From Christensenella sp. UBA7584 (GTDB lineage: Bacteria > Bacillota > Clostridia > Christensenellales > UBA1242): 32,791 bases of DNA. The notes beneath the pieces were generated by a model. It did no database searches, was not told where the DNA came from, and saw nothing but the letters and a program-made list of their open reading frames with translations. Location: the NCBI GenBank assembly GCA_002477805.1, contig DLKQ01000008.1, forward strand, positions 1 to 32,791, given 5' to 3'. How positions within the stretch are numbered: position 1 is the stretch's first letter; each line of letters opens with the position of its first letter. Shown here piece by piece: positions 24,201 to 31,201 of this stretch. The translations under genes and the position numbers were made by a program.

Positions 24201-25527
24201 TGAGAGTGACTCTCAAGTATTATTAACGAGTAAAATTCTTGAACAAACTGAAATAAATCTATTTACTCCAACAAAGCAAACTATAGACGATGGAGAAACT
24301 CAAACGACATTCACTTTTGCTGGTTGGTTCTTGGACACAAACTTTGAAAATAGCTTTACACAAACCACAATGCCATCAAATGACACAATTTTGTATGCAA
24401 AATGGAACCACGAAACAAAGTACTACTTTACTTTAAGTTTTAATACAAATATTCAAAGCGAAAAAGAATCAATCAAAATGCTTGAAGCAGAACCCTTGCC
24501 AAGCCTTGAACTTGAAAACTTCGAATTAGTTTCTAAACTAAGTGAACACAACGAAACAACATTTTACACCTTTGAAGGTTGGTTTACAGATTCTGCTTTT
24601 AATGGCAAGTTTGAAGAAACTATTATGCCTTCAACAAATACAGTTTTGTACGCGAAATGGAACACTAACACTGTTAAAACAATTAGTTTTGAAATTGTAG
24701 ATAATGATGTTTCTGTTTACAAAAATGAAAATATTATTTCAGGTAGTGAACTTGATACCAATCAAATTCAAACAAAGTTTAATACAGACACTAAATTCTA
24801 CCAAAACTATCAAAACGATGTTTACTCAAACGAAACTAGTATCCAATTTTTAGACAACTACAATAAAATAGTTGTTCCACAAGTGCACACTCAAATTTTT
24901 GTTCGCAACCAGTACACTTTGACAATTAAACAAACATCAAAAACTAGTGTTACACACACATTCTATCAAGACGAAAATATTCAAAGCGTACTCACAACAC
25001 TTTCTAGAAATAATGAAAAATCTGCAAACTACTCAAACACACAAGGTTACACATCAAAATTCACATTTGACGGGTATGATAGTTCAATAACACTTATGCC
25101 AAACAAAGATACTCAAATTTCTGCAAAATGGATAGAAACAAAATATGTTACAATTAAGTTTGTAACAGAATACGTAAAACCAAACTTATGGTTAAATGAA
25201 GGTACTATACAAAATTACAACAATGTTTCAAGCAAAGAAGATGTTAAAAAATTAGCACCACAACCAGTAGAAATAGCACTTGGCTCTAGTGGCTCAAGCA
25301 AAATAATCGACCTAAGTTCATACAACACAAATATAAAAATAAAAGCTAAATATGGCGGACTAAAATACACTATGCAGGCATATTATTGGAACTCAGATAT
25401 GGATACAGCGAAATGTGAAAATGTTTCTGATGTAACAAAACTCGAATCTCACCCAGTTGATGAAGCTAAACTAAAGAGAGTATTTACTAAAAATACAACA
25501 CTCTATGTTGTTTGGATAGTTGTTTAA
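18205..25527 (+). CDS. Giant repetitive surface protein (2440 residues) with InlB/Flg_new repeats
   Basis: Begins with a basic start and a hydrophobic segment at about 9-29 (signal peptide or anchor). The main body consists of divergent tandem units of about 180-230 residues. Recognisable unit starts lie near residues 277, 473, 673, 856, 1066, 1293 and 1513; a first unit probably starts near 45. Units share a SKKL-type start, beta strands, and a phrase like LQVVILDNKAFVTFDNLKVQ followed by an Ile/Leu-rich helix; the pattern recalls LolA/LppX-like beta sheets. From about 1832 come InlB B-type (Listeria-Bacteroides, Flg_new) repeats ending in LYAKW. No LPXTG motif is seen. AAGGAG site; probably co-transcribed with the preceding membrane protein. 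A cell-surface or adhesion role is likely; the ligand is unknown. Confidence 0.8.
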   Translation: MAMRKVWWQYLCMFLLALVGSASFTILTYVKPDQTDAIQEILNVLMKPRDAEASFSLNFSDDYTLVEANGKLVMQTAKQGSDEQTDEEGEDAEVIVKSSSPFAFTAQVDFYVTEISTNEKENLKLDVTYSDGTAYVTLNSTNFKFEVGNTLNGLLDIAGLLSPIISQINLPFDTSKFSVDNLTGLLSATPEKTENGFIVTLPLHDLLPELGDAVIEANKNYEPTKIYIKQKDEYFTSKKLFNLSFEAVTNFSEKQNSSIEITDEQLGYSDLSKTMKLLNLVASKTADESVYATINFSKDKLNIDATTMLSFSPLRSQINAHIFGEDIMLAFDGDNVYLNTLGIKIKTNLSEISDLLKLESVSSKLQTIKLQQILKTISSFDILSISMDKNIQITDILEETDGELAKVGELISLSLGNSRILFTSNSENSLKKIEMFENEATILDILFEEKECNFDNVFENETEKATYANLNTILDKVEKVKNITSSKKLSSTIGINFNNKTYLINADIDFNDGLKAKLETTIFGKTLQVVILDNKAFVTFDNLKVQTSLEDIKELANLILPNLPTELTEKFDLQQIESLLEKFENFDIKELFSQVDLSSFNLNDYLAEITLDSEKLGIKLFDDNFIYINFANENELKLTGKYSNISIDLSLKGANPSQKIEIEDETSFSNLLDLTPVLNFAKELCSSKKLAGTISLYCQQKNYQVNFKVGMFGSTLDFDNLYAELETTILGKDVQVIIENGNIFVSFDQLKLQLATNSIENLLSQLPQNENSEILSTIQNILKSINLLNWNNNGLNIDTTDANLVFVFENDTIGSISFSLNGLNIVLDEMSFDFEKVNTADSEFLEKFTVIMPNELIENINSFVQSKKYSVQFDVLVQNTALRGNISVDCSGKELKAYIRASLYDTPLQIWLSGTQVFASFDKYNIKLNLEDIESVLDIVSKFTSIDKAEILKLTSTFLPYLKDLSLVQTNLVTDLKNIFGTNTNFDDIDLTQPANFTLQSKNTKEGFEILAGFEDIKLSISFADNMISQINITKSSTLSAILDIQNFENEIIVPTFENQIDLDNLIKFYNCIDVFSENKVITGNGTISFNFLKEMHDIDVDFAVCISTSGLKLGIEGYLSTKFKGLGINIILKNNTIFINVAGMKFYIPLESETENTIQNLLSYISSKLNADTDTEAQNLISQITSLLSKTKIDIQDILLNQLKNVSLSENNLSVAISDTKFSINFDSTQNIITNINVIKYKTNLAETLVQANFNTSYSSTSLEGTLQDETLSEAQKAVKESYNSLNSFKHYSEITNAVDRILDLANSKKYNLSASFGISGQTNLSATASGEIDLSKSSVSDDKVITNSLANLSAKISVGGQDHDFNINIQDGMIFVKYKQMFAKLGETSLKELLILGVQLVGIDPREIGIFGEINDDLILDLNNIKQTVNIEVDMENPLNMLEKIESFSFENELLVITLKSQTKITINLGSNEKIGVEIQTNNAENTLSATIELSTLSKEVSKLTDTSNYKMDFSSCTQLVKAIVNTTDSNDYYVKGTVNVAVSLGSWDVKTIPITFDTKIKKVDTTTNGKTESKIYGKISLTEIPVISILGIKGLINDDVSGSDVRDLNIYIADDKIYLHRIDYKEAVFTGKRSVNYESTVKLEFSQLFADPIYYFLDFGLGFADTIIDEIRSSQFVNEKMDYSKILTDYSNTSSSHYQIGINLKEITGNSNMGEQNTITFTTTQADVQKGDKVITKDYLSQFFFEIIMPLTSILKITLSTNDFTLMTRADEASLSDQDKVLDESGKIKQKYVDEITNFTSSYKYPNNTAVEYDKTNNDNWKVINSANFTLTLASGNGNSVVQTQANGEKIILDAPVKEDSETPTSRISYTFAGWYTSPDFSGKPITEFVMSRANTTLYAKWIETETKYFTISFNTNGGEIISGQKELVGTSLNLPIPTKATFDDKNTQKIEYSFEGWYLDQACTERFTQTTMSCENITLFAKWNEQVSYYYSLTFESDSQVLLTSKILEQTEINLFTPTKQTIDDGETQTTFTFAGWFLDTNFENSFTQTTMPSNDTILYAKWNHETKYYFTLSFNTNIQSEKESIKMLEAEPLPSLELENFELVSKLSEHNETTFYTFEGWFTDSAFNGKFEETIMPSTNTVLYAKWNTNTVKTISFEIVDNDVSVYKNENIISGSELDTNQIQTKFNTDTKFYQNYQNDVYSNETSIQFLDNYNKIVVPQVHTQIFVRNQYTLTIKQTSKTSVTHTFYQDENIQSVLTTLSRNNEKSANYSNTQGYTSKFTFDGYDSSITLMPNKDTQISAKWIETKYVTIKFVTEYVKPNLWLNEGTIQNYNNVSSKEDVKKLAPQPVEIALGSSGSSKIIDLSSYNTNIKIKAKYGGLKYTMQAYYWNSDMDTAKCENVSDVTKLESHPVDEAKLKRVFTKNTTLYVVWIVV
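23698..25130 (+). repeat. InlB/Flg_new-type repeat block in the giant surface protein
   Basis: Four clear units of about 77-80 residues end at KW near nt 23930, 24170, 24408 and 24660. Each carries the FxFxGWxxD...F......MP..xTxLYAKW pattern. A fifth, degenerate unit ends with ISAKW at about 25130, and the C-terminus ends with a similar LYVVW. These are protein-level repeats; the DNA copies are divergent. Confidence 0.85.
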
Positions 25528-25632
25528 TTCTTTTGTTTTTGATTTAGTTTTTTATATCTAAGTTTTTAAATAAATACTTGTATAAATATAAAAATAGGAA
25601 GAAAGGGCTAGCACTTTTGAAACTAGCAAAAA

Positions 25633-25669
25633 AATAAACTTGAATTCAATTGGTTCAAGTTTATTTTTT
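25633..25669. terminator. Bidirectional terminator between the giant gene and the RM operon
   Basis: AATAAACTTGAA (25633-25644) pairs with TTCAAGTTTATT (25654-25665), a 12-bp stem with a nine-base loop, A tract on the left and T tract on the right. It lies between two convergent transcription units. Confidence 0.9.
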
Positions 25670-25672
25670 ATT

Positions 25673-27040
25673 TTATATTTTATATAATTTTTTAATTTCA
25701 TCAAGAGTGATATCCAAACCTATCGCGTGATATTTTGGAGCACAAATTTTATAAGCAGTTTCAATCATTTTTATCTTAACATCATTTGATCCATAATGAA
25801 ATGCTTTATGACAAGTAGGACACAAAGATAATAAATTTTCAACACAATCAATATTAACATGATATTTTTCCCAAATCATTTTTTGGAAACATACTGGTAT
25901 TAAATGATGAGCCTCCATATAAGACTTATTTGTCTTTTTTGAGGTAAATGTTTCGTGTTGATAATTTTCTTCACATTGATAGTAGGATTTTTTTATAGCT
26001 ATTTTCCCTAACAATGGGTTAGTTCTAAATCTTCGTTTTTTATCAAAATTCGTAACTGCTACAGGTTCAACTTTGTAAGCATCATTGCAAACGTCTTCAT
26101 TGATGTTTTTTTCATCAATACTATCTACTTTTTCAATATAATCCGACTCATTTTCATCATCATCAATAAACGATGAAATAATCACTTTTTCATTTTCTGT
26201 TTTTTCTTGTTCTTCTTCTGTAGGTTCATCAATAAGATTTATATTAAAATTTTGATTATTATACAGAAAATATGAGTAATCAACATCTCTTAATAACTGC
26301 TCATGTAAGTCAATAAAATCATATTTTTGAATAAAGTGATTATTGAAGTAGTCATCAAATTTAGGATTTATTGAAATGCTAGAATTCGAAAAGTTAAACA
26401 ACTTTATGTTGTTTTTAATGAAAGTCAAAACACGACTTCTACTTTTATATTCAGCTACAAAAGCGGTAATAGGCGAATTGGTCCTAATATATTCTACCGC
26501 ATCATCCAATTCTTGGTATGATTTACATGTTAAAACATATGTATATAAAAGATCTTCACTGACTTCATTAATACCATACTTTTCTTTTAAAATTTTTAAT
26601 ACTTTATATATAAAAACAATTGGCAATATATTGTAATCTTTATTATTATTTGCTGTGTCTATAATTGCATGAAACTTAATCTTTAATAATTGTTCTGTTT
26701 TGAAGGTATTATATTCTTTAGAACCAATTTTTAAATTTTTATATAAATCGAATACTTCTGTTGGAGCCTCTTTTGAATAATTTCCACCTCGTACATAAAA
26801 TGGTGTTTTTGTAATCAGCCCATAAAGTTGTGCAATTACAAGCATTCTATGTCTATCAGTATTAATTCCATATTTTTCATGATTGACTGTAAAGTAATTT
26901 TCAATATTTACATTCTCTCTGTTATCTATTTCTGAAAATAATTTGGTGGCTTTAAAAGATTCGTCAAAATCGGTATCTTGTTTAGTAAATAACCAAACAG
27001 AATTATTTGTTAGATTGTTTAATTTATTATTTACCATCAT
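25673..27040 (-). CDS. HNH endonuclease, probable restriction enzyme
   Basis: A 455-residue protein whose C-terminus carries an HNH nuclease domain: EAHHLIPV at 376-383, ENLLSLC at 401-407 and CPTCH at 407-411, giving the His379/Asn402/His411 core and a CxxC zinc knuckle, with a further Cys near 354. The rest is an N-terminal helical region (1-230) and an acidic linker (~270-330), which may recognise DNA but match nothing I know. Its start (GGAG seven bases before ATG) overlaps the cytosine methyltransferase by 14 bases. Its place after two DNA methyltransferases makes it the probable nuclease of a type II system; specificity is unknown. Confidence 0.8.
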   Translation of the reverse strand: MMVNNKLNNLTNNSVWLFTKQDTDFDESFKATKLFSEIDNRENVNIENYFTVNHEKYGINTDRHRMLVIAQLYGLITKTPFYVRGGNYSKEAPTEVFDLYKNLKIGSKEYNTFKTEQLLKIKFHAIIDTANNNKDYNILPIVFIYKVLKILKEKYGINEVSEDLLYTYVLTCKSYQELDDAVEYIRTNSPITAFVAEYKSRSRVLTFIKNNIKLFNFSNSSISINPKFDDYFNNHFIQKYDFIDLHEQLLRDVDYSYFLYNNQNFNINLIDEPTEEEQEKTENEKVIISSFIDDDENESDYIEKVDSIDEKNINEDVCNDAYKVEPVAVTNFDKKRRFRTNPLLGKIAIKKSYYQCEENYQHETFTSKKTNKSYMEAHHLIPVCFQKMIWEKYHVNIDCVENLLSLCPTCHKAFHYGSNDVKIKMIETAYKICAPKYHAIGLDITLDEIKKLYKI

Positions 27041-28130
27041 TTAGTATCTCCTTAACCATTTCTGCTAAAAAATAAGCCAATTTAGGCGGAACAGCATTTC
27101 CAATTTGTTTACATATATTAGATTTTGTTCCTATAAATTCAAAAGAATCTGGGAAACTTTGAATTCGTGCAGCCTCTCGAGGAGTAAGTGTTCTATTTTC
27201 ATAAGGATGTATAAATTTTCCTCCAGAAGGAGTATCAAATCTAGTCGTTATTGTTGGTGCAATATTTTGTGGATTTAATCTTCCATATGATCCACTATGC
27301 ACAGATTTTATATTCTCATTTAGAACTATAAAATTTTCATCAATTTTAACTTTTTTCATCCTTTCAATTGCAACTTGTTTATGATGGTGAGGTGTGTGAT
27401 TGTAGGTCATTAAATTATCATTAGAAAGGAATTGTTGATACTCAGTTTTCGGACTCATATTTTTTACTATACCACTTTCTGAGGGACATGGTAAGTTAGA
27501 AATTGCATCCCATACTGTAACAATATTGAAAAAATCATTAAATCTTTTGTTAATTTTATCTTTTGTTAAATCTATAACCTTATCTAAATCAAAATCACTT
27601 AATGAACCAATAATAACGACTCTTTCACGAGCTTGTGGGATGCCAAACTCTTTGGCTTTAAATAATTTGTATTGTATTTTATAAGATTTACCATCAAAAT
27701 TATTTGGGTCGGAAAATAACTTGACTATTTCTTTAAAAATGTCGCCATTTTTAAGAGTTAAGATTCCTTTAACATTTTCTATAATAAATAATTTAGGTCT
27801 TACAAGTTTCACGATATTGAAATAATGTTTAAATAAGTAATTTCTTGGATCTTCCAAAAATCCGTTGTGTCTTATTCTCGCTCCAGCCATTGAAAAACCT
27901 TGACATGGAGGACCTCCTATAATTATATCGGCACAATTAGGAGCGAAAACATTACTATTATCAACATTTTTTATATCATCTGCAATCATTAATGTGTTTT
28001 GATGATTATGTTGATATGATGCTGCAATCATTTTATCGTATTCTACCGCCGTAGTGATTTCGAAACCTGCTTTTTCAAATCCACATGAAAATCCACCACA
28101 ACCAGCAAATAAGTCAATCACTTTATTCAT
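27027..28130 (-). CDS. DNA (cytosine-5)-methyltransferase
   Basis: A 367-residue C5 methyltransferase with all main motifs in order: DLFAGCGGFS (6-15), catalytic Cys76 in GGPPCQGFS, ENVKG, QARERV, a short target-recognition region, TPREAARIQSFPDSF and QIGNAVPPKLA. The frame is open for 20 more codons upstream, but only the ATG at 28130 has a strong GGAGGAGA site and gives the standard start. It overlaps the upstream adenine methyltransferase by eight bases and the HNH gene by 14, so the three genes form one tightly coupled operon. It presumably protects one strand of the recognition site. Confidence 0.95.
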   Translation of the reverse strand: MNKVIDLFAGCGGFSCGFEKAGFEITTAVEYDKMIAASYQHNHQNTLMIADDIKNVDNSNVFAPNCADIIIGGPPCQGFSMAGARIRHNGFLEDPRNYLFKHYFNIVKLVRPKLFIIENVKGILTLKNGDIFKEIVKLFSDPNNFDGKSYKIQYKLFKAKEFGIPQARERVVIIGSLSDFDLDKVIDLTKDKINKRFNDFFNIVTVWDAISNLPCPSESGIVKNMSPKTEYQQFLSNDNLMTYNHTPHHHKQVAIERMKKVKIDENFIVLNENIKSVHSGSYGRLNPQNIAPTITTRFDTPSGGKFIHPYENRTLTPREAARIQSFPDSFEFIGTKSNICKQIGNAVPPKLAYFLAEMVKEILNDGK

Positions 28131-29802
28131 GTGTATCTCCTCCAGTTCTGTATCTAAGTGCAAAATTTTTAATATAAGAAAGTTCCTCATCGGTTAATTG
28201 ATAAATTTGTGCTAAATAATCATCTATTTTATCAATTTCAGATTTACATTCCTTGTGCTTATATTCATAATCAGATTGTTTACTGCCAATATATTTTTTT
28301 GTTTTTTCAAGTTTTTGCTCTAGTTTGCGGAATAATAATTTACAATGGTTATTGGTATTTTCATCTATTTGAGGAAAGTAAAAACCTTTTAATTCTTTAG
28401 ATGTAATATGCCAACAATCGGACATTATAGTCCAATAGACCCAAAATAGACTTGAATTCAAAATGCAACTTACTAACCAATAATCTTTATCACAGAATTT
28501 TAATTCCTTATATTCATTTGAACCAGGATTAAATGAAAAAGCCTTAATCCAAAAACAAGCTCTCATGTTTAAGTAAATAGATTTCCCTTCTATACATTGT
28601 TTTGTGAATAGATTTTCTTCTGTTACTGTGTAAATCTTTCTAAATATATTTTCCTCTATATTATTGCCAATTTTAGGAATAAACGTTCCATCGATGTGAT
28701 GGTTTTCTTTAATTTCACAACCATTTAAAAGGTTTGCTCTTTCTTCTTTGTACCAATGCTTGTAATTGGATGTAAATAACTTATGTTCAGATTTACTTTT
28801 TCTAACTATTAAAATGTTTAGCTTTTGATGCACTCCTTGAAATAAGCAATCTGGTCTATCAGCAAAACTCAATATAAACTGCCTATCAGTTTTTTCTCTA
28901 ACATAAGATCTTATTGGATCCATTCTTGATGTAGAAATATAAGATAGAGGCACGACAAATCCAACAACGCCATTGTTTTTTATGGTTTTTATACTATTTT
29001 TAATTACATCTGCATATATGTTGCCATAATTGTTCTGTAAATCTTTTTTATATGATAAGTTACCATATTCAACATATGGTGGATTGCCTATAACAAAATT
29101 ATATTTATTATTATTTTTTTCATTATATAAAACATAATCTTGATTGCTAAATTGTTGTTTTAATATTTTAGAAATTTTTTCATAATAAGAAACATTCTTT
29201 ACATGTTGAATTACTTCAAAAAATAATCTTATTTTAGCAATATCGGTTGAATCTTCAAGAATATCATTACCATATATAGTTTTAACTATTTTATAAATAT
29301 TCTCATCTGAATAATTTCCTTCGTATAATTCCAACAATTTCAACTTTATTCTAAAAAGATTTATTAAAAATTCGCCAGAACCACATGTTGGATCTATAAA
29401 GGTATTTTTATATAATATTGTATCAATTTCTTCACTATTATGTTTTAGAATATGTTCTAATGCGTCTTTTTCTTTATATGTTCTTGAATTATCTTTTTCT
29501 AAATTCATTATAATAGAATTAAGAATTATATATACACAAACATCTTCTGGTGTGTAGTAAACACCATTTAGCTTTCTATCGTCAGTCTTTTCATTTATTG
29601 TATATAAAATTTTTTGTAATTTCTCATTGCTGTCATAATTAAAAGTTGATTCTAATTCTAAATTGTATTTATCATAATTACCATTCAACAAAATATGTAA
29701 AGAATTGATCAGGTATTTTCTGTTCTTTACATTTTCTTTATTAATATATGAAACCACAATATTATTGACTTTTTTTACTATTTCATTTTGACTTTTATTC
29801 AT
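28123..29802 (-). CDS. N6-adenine DNA methyltransferase (gamma class, Eco57I-like)
   Basis: A 559-residue methyltransferase with the order X-I-IV: GVYYTP at 80-85, SAM-binding DPTCGSGEF at 137-145, catalytic NPPY at 240-243. The ~250 residues after the catalytic domain should carry target recognition, followed by a helical charged tail (~490-545). This is the plan of TaqI/Eco57I-type enzymes without a fused nuclease. First gene of the operon. No Shine-Dalgarno precedes the ATG, and a TATACT box lies only about a dozen bases upstream, so the message may be leaderless. AT-rich direct repeats lie just upstream. Confidence 0.93.
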   Translation of the reverse strand: MNKSQNEIVKKVNNIVVSYINKENVKNRKYLINSLHILLNGNYDKYNLELESTFNYDSNEKLQKILYTINEKTDDRKLNGVYYTPEDVCVYIILNSIIMNLEKDNSRTYKEKDALEHILKHNSEEIDTILYKNTFIDPTCGSGEFLINLFRIKLKLLELYEGNYSDENIYKIVKTIYGNDILEDSTDIAKIRLFFEVIQHVKNVSYYEKISKILKQQFSNQDYVLYNEKNNNKYNFVIGNPPYVEYGNLSYKKDLQNNYGNIYADVIKNSIKTIKNNGVVGFVVPLSYISTSRMDPIRSYVREKTDRQFILSFADRPDCLFQGVHQKLNILIVRKSKSEHKLFTSNYKHWYKEERANLLNGCEIKENHHIDGTFIPKIGNNIEENIFRKIYTVTEENLFTKQCIEGKSIYLNMRACFWIKAFSFNPGSNEYKELKFCDKDYWLVSCILNSSLFWVYWTIMSDCWHITSKELKGFYFPQIDENTNNHCKLLFRKLEQKLEKTKKYIGSKQSDYEYKHKECKSEIDKIDDYLAQIYQLTDEELSYIKNFALRYRTGGDTHE

Positions 29803-29823
29803 AACACATAAAGTATAACATAA

Positions 29824-29857
29824 AACATATAAAAAACATATAAAAAAACATATAAAA
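29824..29857. repeat. Tandem AACATATAAAA repeats upstream of the RM operon
   Basis: Three copies of AACATATAAAA start at 29824, 29835 and 29847, about one helical turn apart. Weaker ACATAAA copies follow at 29806 and 29818, next to the start of the adenine methyltransferase gene. This is a possible operator array or simply low-complexity sequence. Confidence 0.6.
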
Positions 29858-29898
29858 TTTATAATTTATTCTAAATTTTTCTAAAATTGGCATTTAAA

Positions 29899-29956
29899 CG
29901 TGTGCTTGTCTTGATACAAGTCGGTGTCGCTACGCTCCACCGAAGACAAGCACACG
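29899..29956. repeat. Inverted repeat IR1 (bulged hairpin)
   Basis: CGTGTGCTTGTCTT (29899-29912) pairs perfectly with AAGACAAGCACACG (29943-29956). Inside, CGGTG (29922-29926) pairs with CACCG (29938-29942) around an 11-base loop. A nine-base bulge on the 5' side holds GATACAAGT. It is clearly more GC-rich than its surroundings and has no T run. Confidence 0.9.
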
Positions 29957-29961
29957 AACAC

Positions 29962-30018
29962 AAAGAGAAATACGAAACAATATATTACTTAAACAACTAA
30001 ATAAAACATTTTCTCTTT
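29962..30018. repeat. Inverted repeat IR2
   Basis: AAAGAGAAA (29962-29970) is complementary to TTTCTCTTT (30010-30018), enclosing 39 AT-rich bases. Weaker than its neighbours, but directly between them. Confidence 0.5.
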
Positions 30019-30026
30019 AACAAACA

Positions 30027-30093
30027 TTGCCGAGTGAAAAAGAGGTTTGCGTGCAGGCTATCCGCAAAACCTCTTTTTTTTACCACTCGGCAA
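30027..30093. repeat. Inverted repeat IR3: terminator-like hairpin inside an outer 10-bp stem
   Basis: Outer stem TTGCCGAGTG (30027-30036) with CACTCGGCAA (30084-30093). Inner stem AAGAGGTTTGCG (30040-30051) with CGCAAAACCTCTT (30063-30075, one bulged base), followed by a T run. The inner part looks like a plus-strand intrinsic terminator, but no plus-strand gene precedes it. Confidence 0.85.
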
Positions 30094-30300
30094 ATTGTAT
30101 TGTAATTTGTTCTCAAATTTCAATTTTGTTGTTTCAAAGACATTTTTCAAATACATAACTATGAGCATTGTTAATGTTCTAGTTATTCCAAAATCATTAA
30201 AGTATATTTTCTTTATTTAATCTCCTTTACTCGCTTTTGGTGTCTTTTGTAGCATAGTTTTCCCCTAAGTCAAGGGAAATAAATATTGTTTTGTGCAATC

Positions 30301-30332
30301 TACTAGGTTGAATATTCAGTCTAGTATTTTTT
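30301..30332 (+). terminator. Near-palindromic hairpin with T run
   Basis: TACTAG (30301-30306) pairs with CTAGTA (30321-30326) and encloses the palindrome TGAATATTCA; six T follow. It could be a terminator for a short plus-strand RNA or an operator of the sigma-like gene 140 bases downstream. Confidence 0.45.
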
Positions 30333-30466
30333 ATTGTAAAAAATATTTCAATACAATATTTCTTTCTTCTTCCTTGACTTCTTGTATTAGAAATTTAATA
30401 GGTAAGTTTTTAATCCAAACTCTGCTCCAACGCCACTTGCCAAAAGGCGGATAAAGGAGAAAAAAT

Positions 30467-31096
30467 ATGAACAAAAGAAAAAATGAAGTATTAGAAGATA
30501 ATGTTGTAATTAGTTTAGACAACATTGAAAAAATCTCAAAAGTTATTGCACTTTCAAGTCTAAACAACTTTGAAAAGTATGCTTACTCTAACACAAAAAG
30601 AATAGAATTTTTACACAAACAATTACAAAAAGACATTTGTCATCACAGTGAATTAGATAATTATTCAGATGCTTACGATTTAGTTCAAGAAGCAAGTTTA
30701 TTCCTATTGAAATTTGTAGGTCAAAGACTTGGAGATAACTGCACTTTCATTAAATCTACAGCAAAAGTGCCACAAACAATATCTATTAGAATGGCTTGTT
30801 TCAAAACATTGTTTGCATACCTAAGAAAAGAAATGAAGAATGGAAATTCGGAAAATGAAGAATTACTTGAGTTTATTCCATCAAAAGATTGTTTTGAAGA
30901 AGAAAAACCAGATTACACAAAAGTTAATAAGATTATTAAGCATTTAGTAACCAACAAATTAGAAAGCCAAATTTTGGAATATTACTACAATGGTGTTGAA
31001 GTAAAACTTATTGCTGAATTTTTAGGAGTAAGTACAGACATTGTTTACAAACGCAGAAGAAAATTTAAAGATAGATATTTAGCATATTGTATATAA
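30467..31096 (+). CDS. Sigma-70-like regulator of a mobile element
   Basis: A 209-residue protein. Residues ~65-125 resemble sigma region 2 (DLVQEASLFLLKFVGQ, then helices to AYLRKEM). Residues ~155-203 form a region 4-type helix-turn-helix (LESQILEYYYNGVEVKLIAEFLGVSTDIVYKRRRKF). Similar small sigma-like proteins occur on clostridial conjugative elements and prophages, where they switch on element genes; that role is inferred. Strong AAAGGAG site. It lies upstream of the Rep gene in the same direction, with a terminator between, so they are separate transcripts. Confidence 0.7.
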   Translation: MNKRKNEVLEDNVVISLDNIEKISKVIALSSLNNFEKYAYSNTKRIEFLHKQLQKDICHHSELDNYSDAYDLVQEASLFLLKFVGQRLGDNCTFIKSTAKVPQTISIRMACFKTLFAYLRKEMKNGNSENEELLEFIPSKDCFEEEKPDYTKVNKIIKHLVTNKLESQILEYYYNGVEVKLIAEFLGVSTDIVYKRRRKFKDRYLAYCI

Positions 31097-31102
31097 AAGT
31101 AT

Positions 31103-31130
31103 AGGCTCACATCAAAAATGTGGGCTTTTT
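31103..31130 (+). terminator. Terminator of the sigma-like gene
   Basis: GGCTCACAT (31104-31112) pairs with ATGTGGGCT (31118-31126, one G-T wobble), with a five-base A-rich loop and a T run. It begins a few bases after the stop codon. Confidence 0.88.
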
Positions 31131-31201
31131 ATGTGCGAATTTTGAATTTGACCTTAACTTTTCTATTTTTCGTGGCTTATATATGTAATGTGTTACAAAA
31201 A

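Larger units (their letters stand above)
29803..30466. other. Non-coding region between RM operon and sigma-like gene: repeats and three hairpins
   Basis: About 660 bases without a convincing gene. From left to right: an AT-rich promoter zone with AACATATAAAA repeats for the RM operon, three successive inverted repeats (29899-30093), a ~200-base AT-rich stretch with little structure, GTCAAGGGAAA at 30269-30279 (related to a sequence in the terminal hairpin at 32746), a near-palindromic hairpin at 30301-30326, and a weak TTGACT (30374-30379) ahead of the sigma-like gene. Confidence 0.6.

Noticed and set aside
23698..25527. True internalin (leucine-rich repeat adhesin)
   Set aside because: Only the InlB B-type/Flg_new repeats are present; there are no leucine-rich repeats, no LPXTG and no GW modules.
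25609..25626. Second terminator after the giant gene (GCTAG/CTAGC)
   Set aside because: The stem is only five pairs and is followed by A, not T, on the plus strand; the 12-bp hairpin at 25633 is sufficient.
28131..28190. 20-codon N-terminal extension of the cytosine methyltransferase
   Set aside because: It overlaps the adenine methyltransferase further and lacks a ribosome site; the ATG at 28130 has GGAGGAGA and gives the canonical first motif at residue 6.
29899..29956. Insertion-sequence terminal inverted repeats
   Set aside because: The two arms are only 30 bases apart with no transposase between them; this is a hairpin, not the ends of an element.
29824..30093. CRISPR array
   Set aside because: The repeats are short AT-rich direct copies without spacers, and the hairpins differ from one another; no cas gene is near.
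30331..30567. Minus-strand open frame of 78 codons over the start of the sigma-like gene
   Set aside because: It overlaps a well-supported plus-strand gene with a strong ribosome site, and its translation resembles no family.
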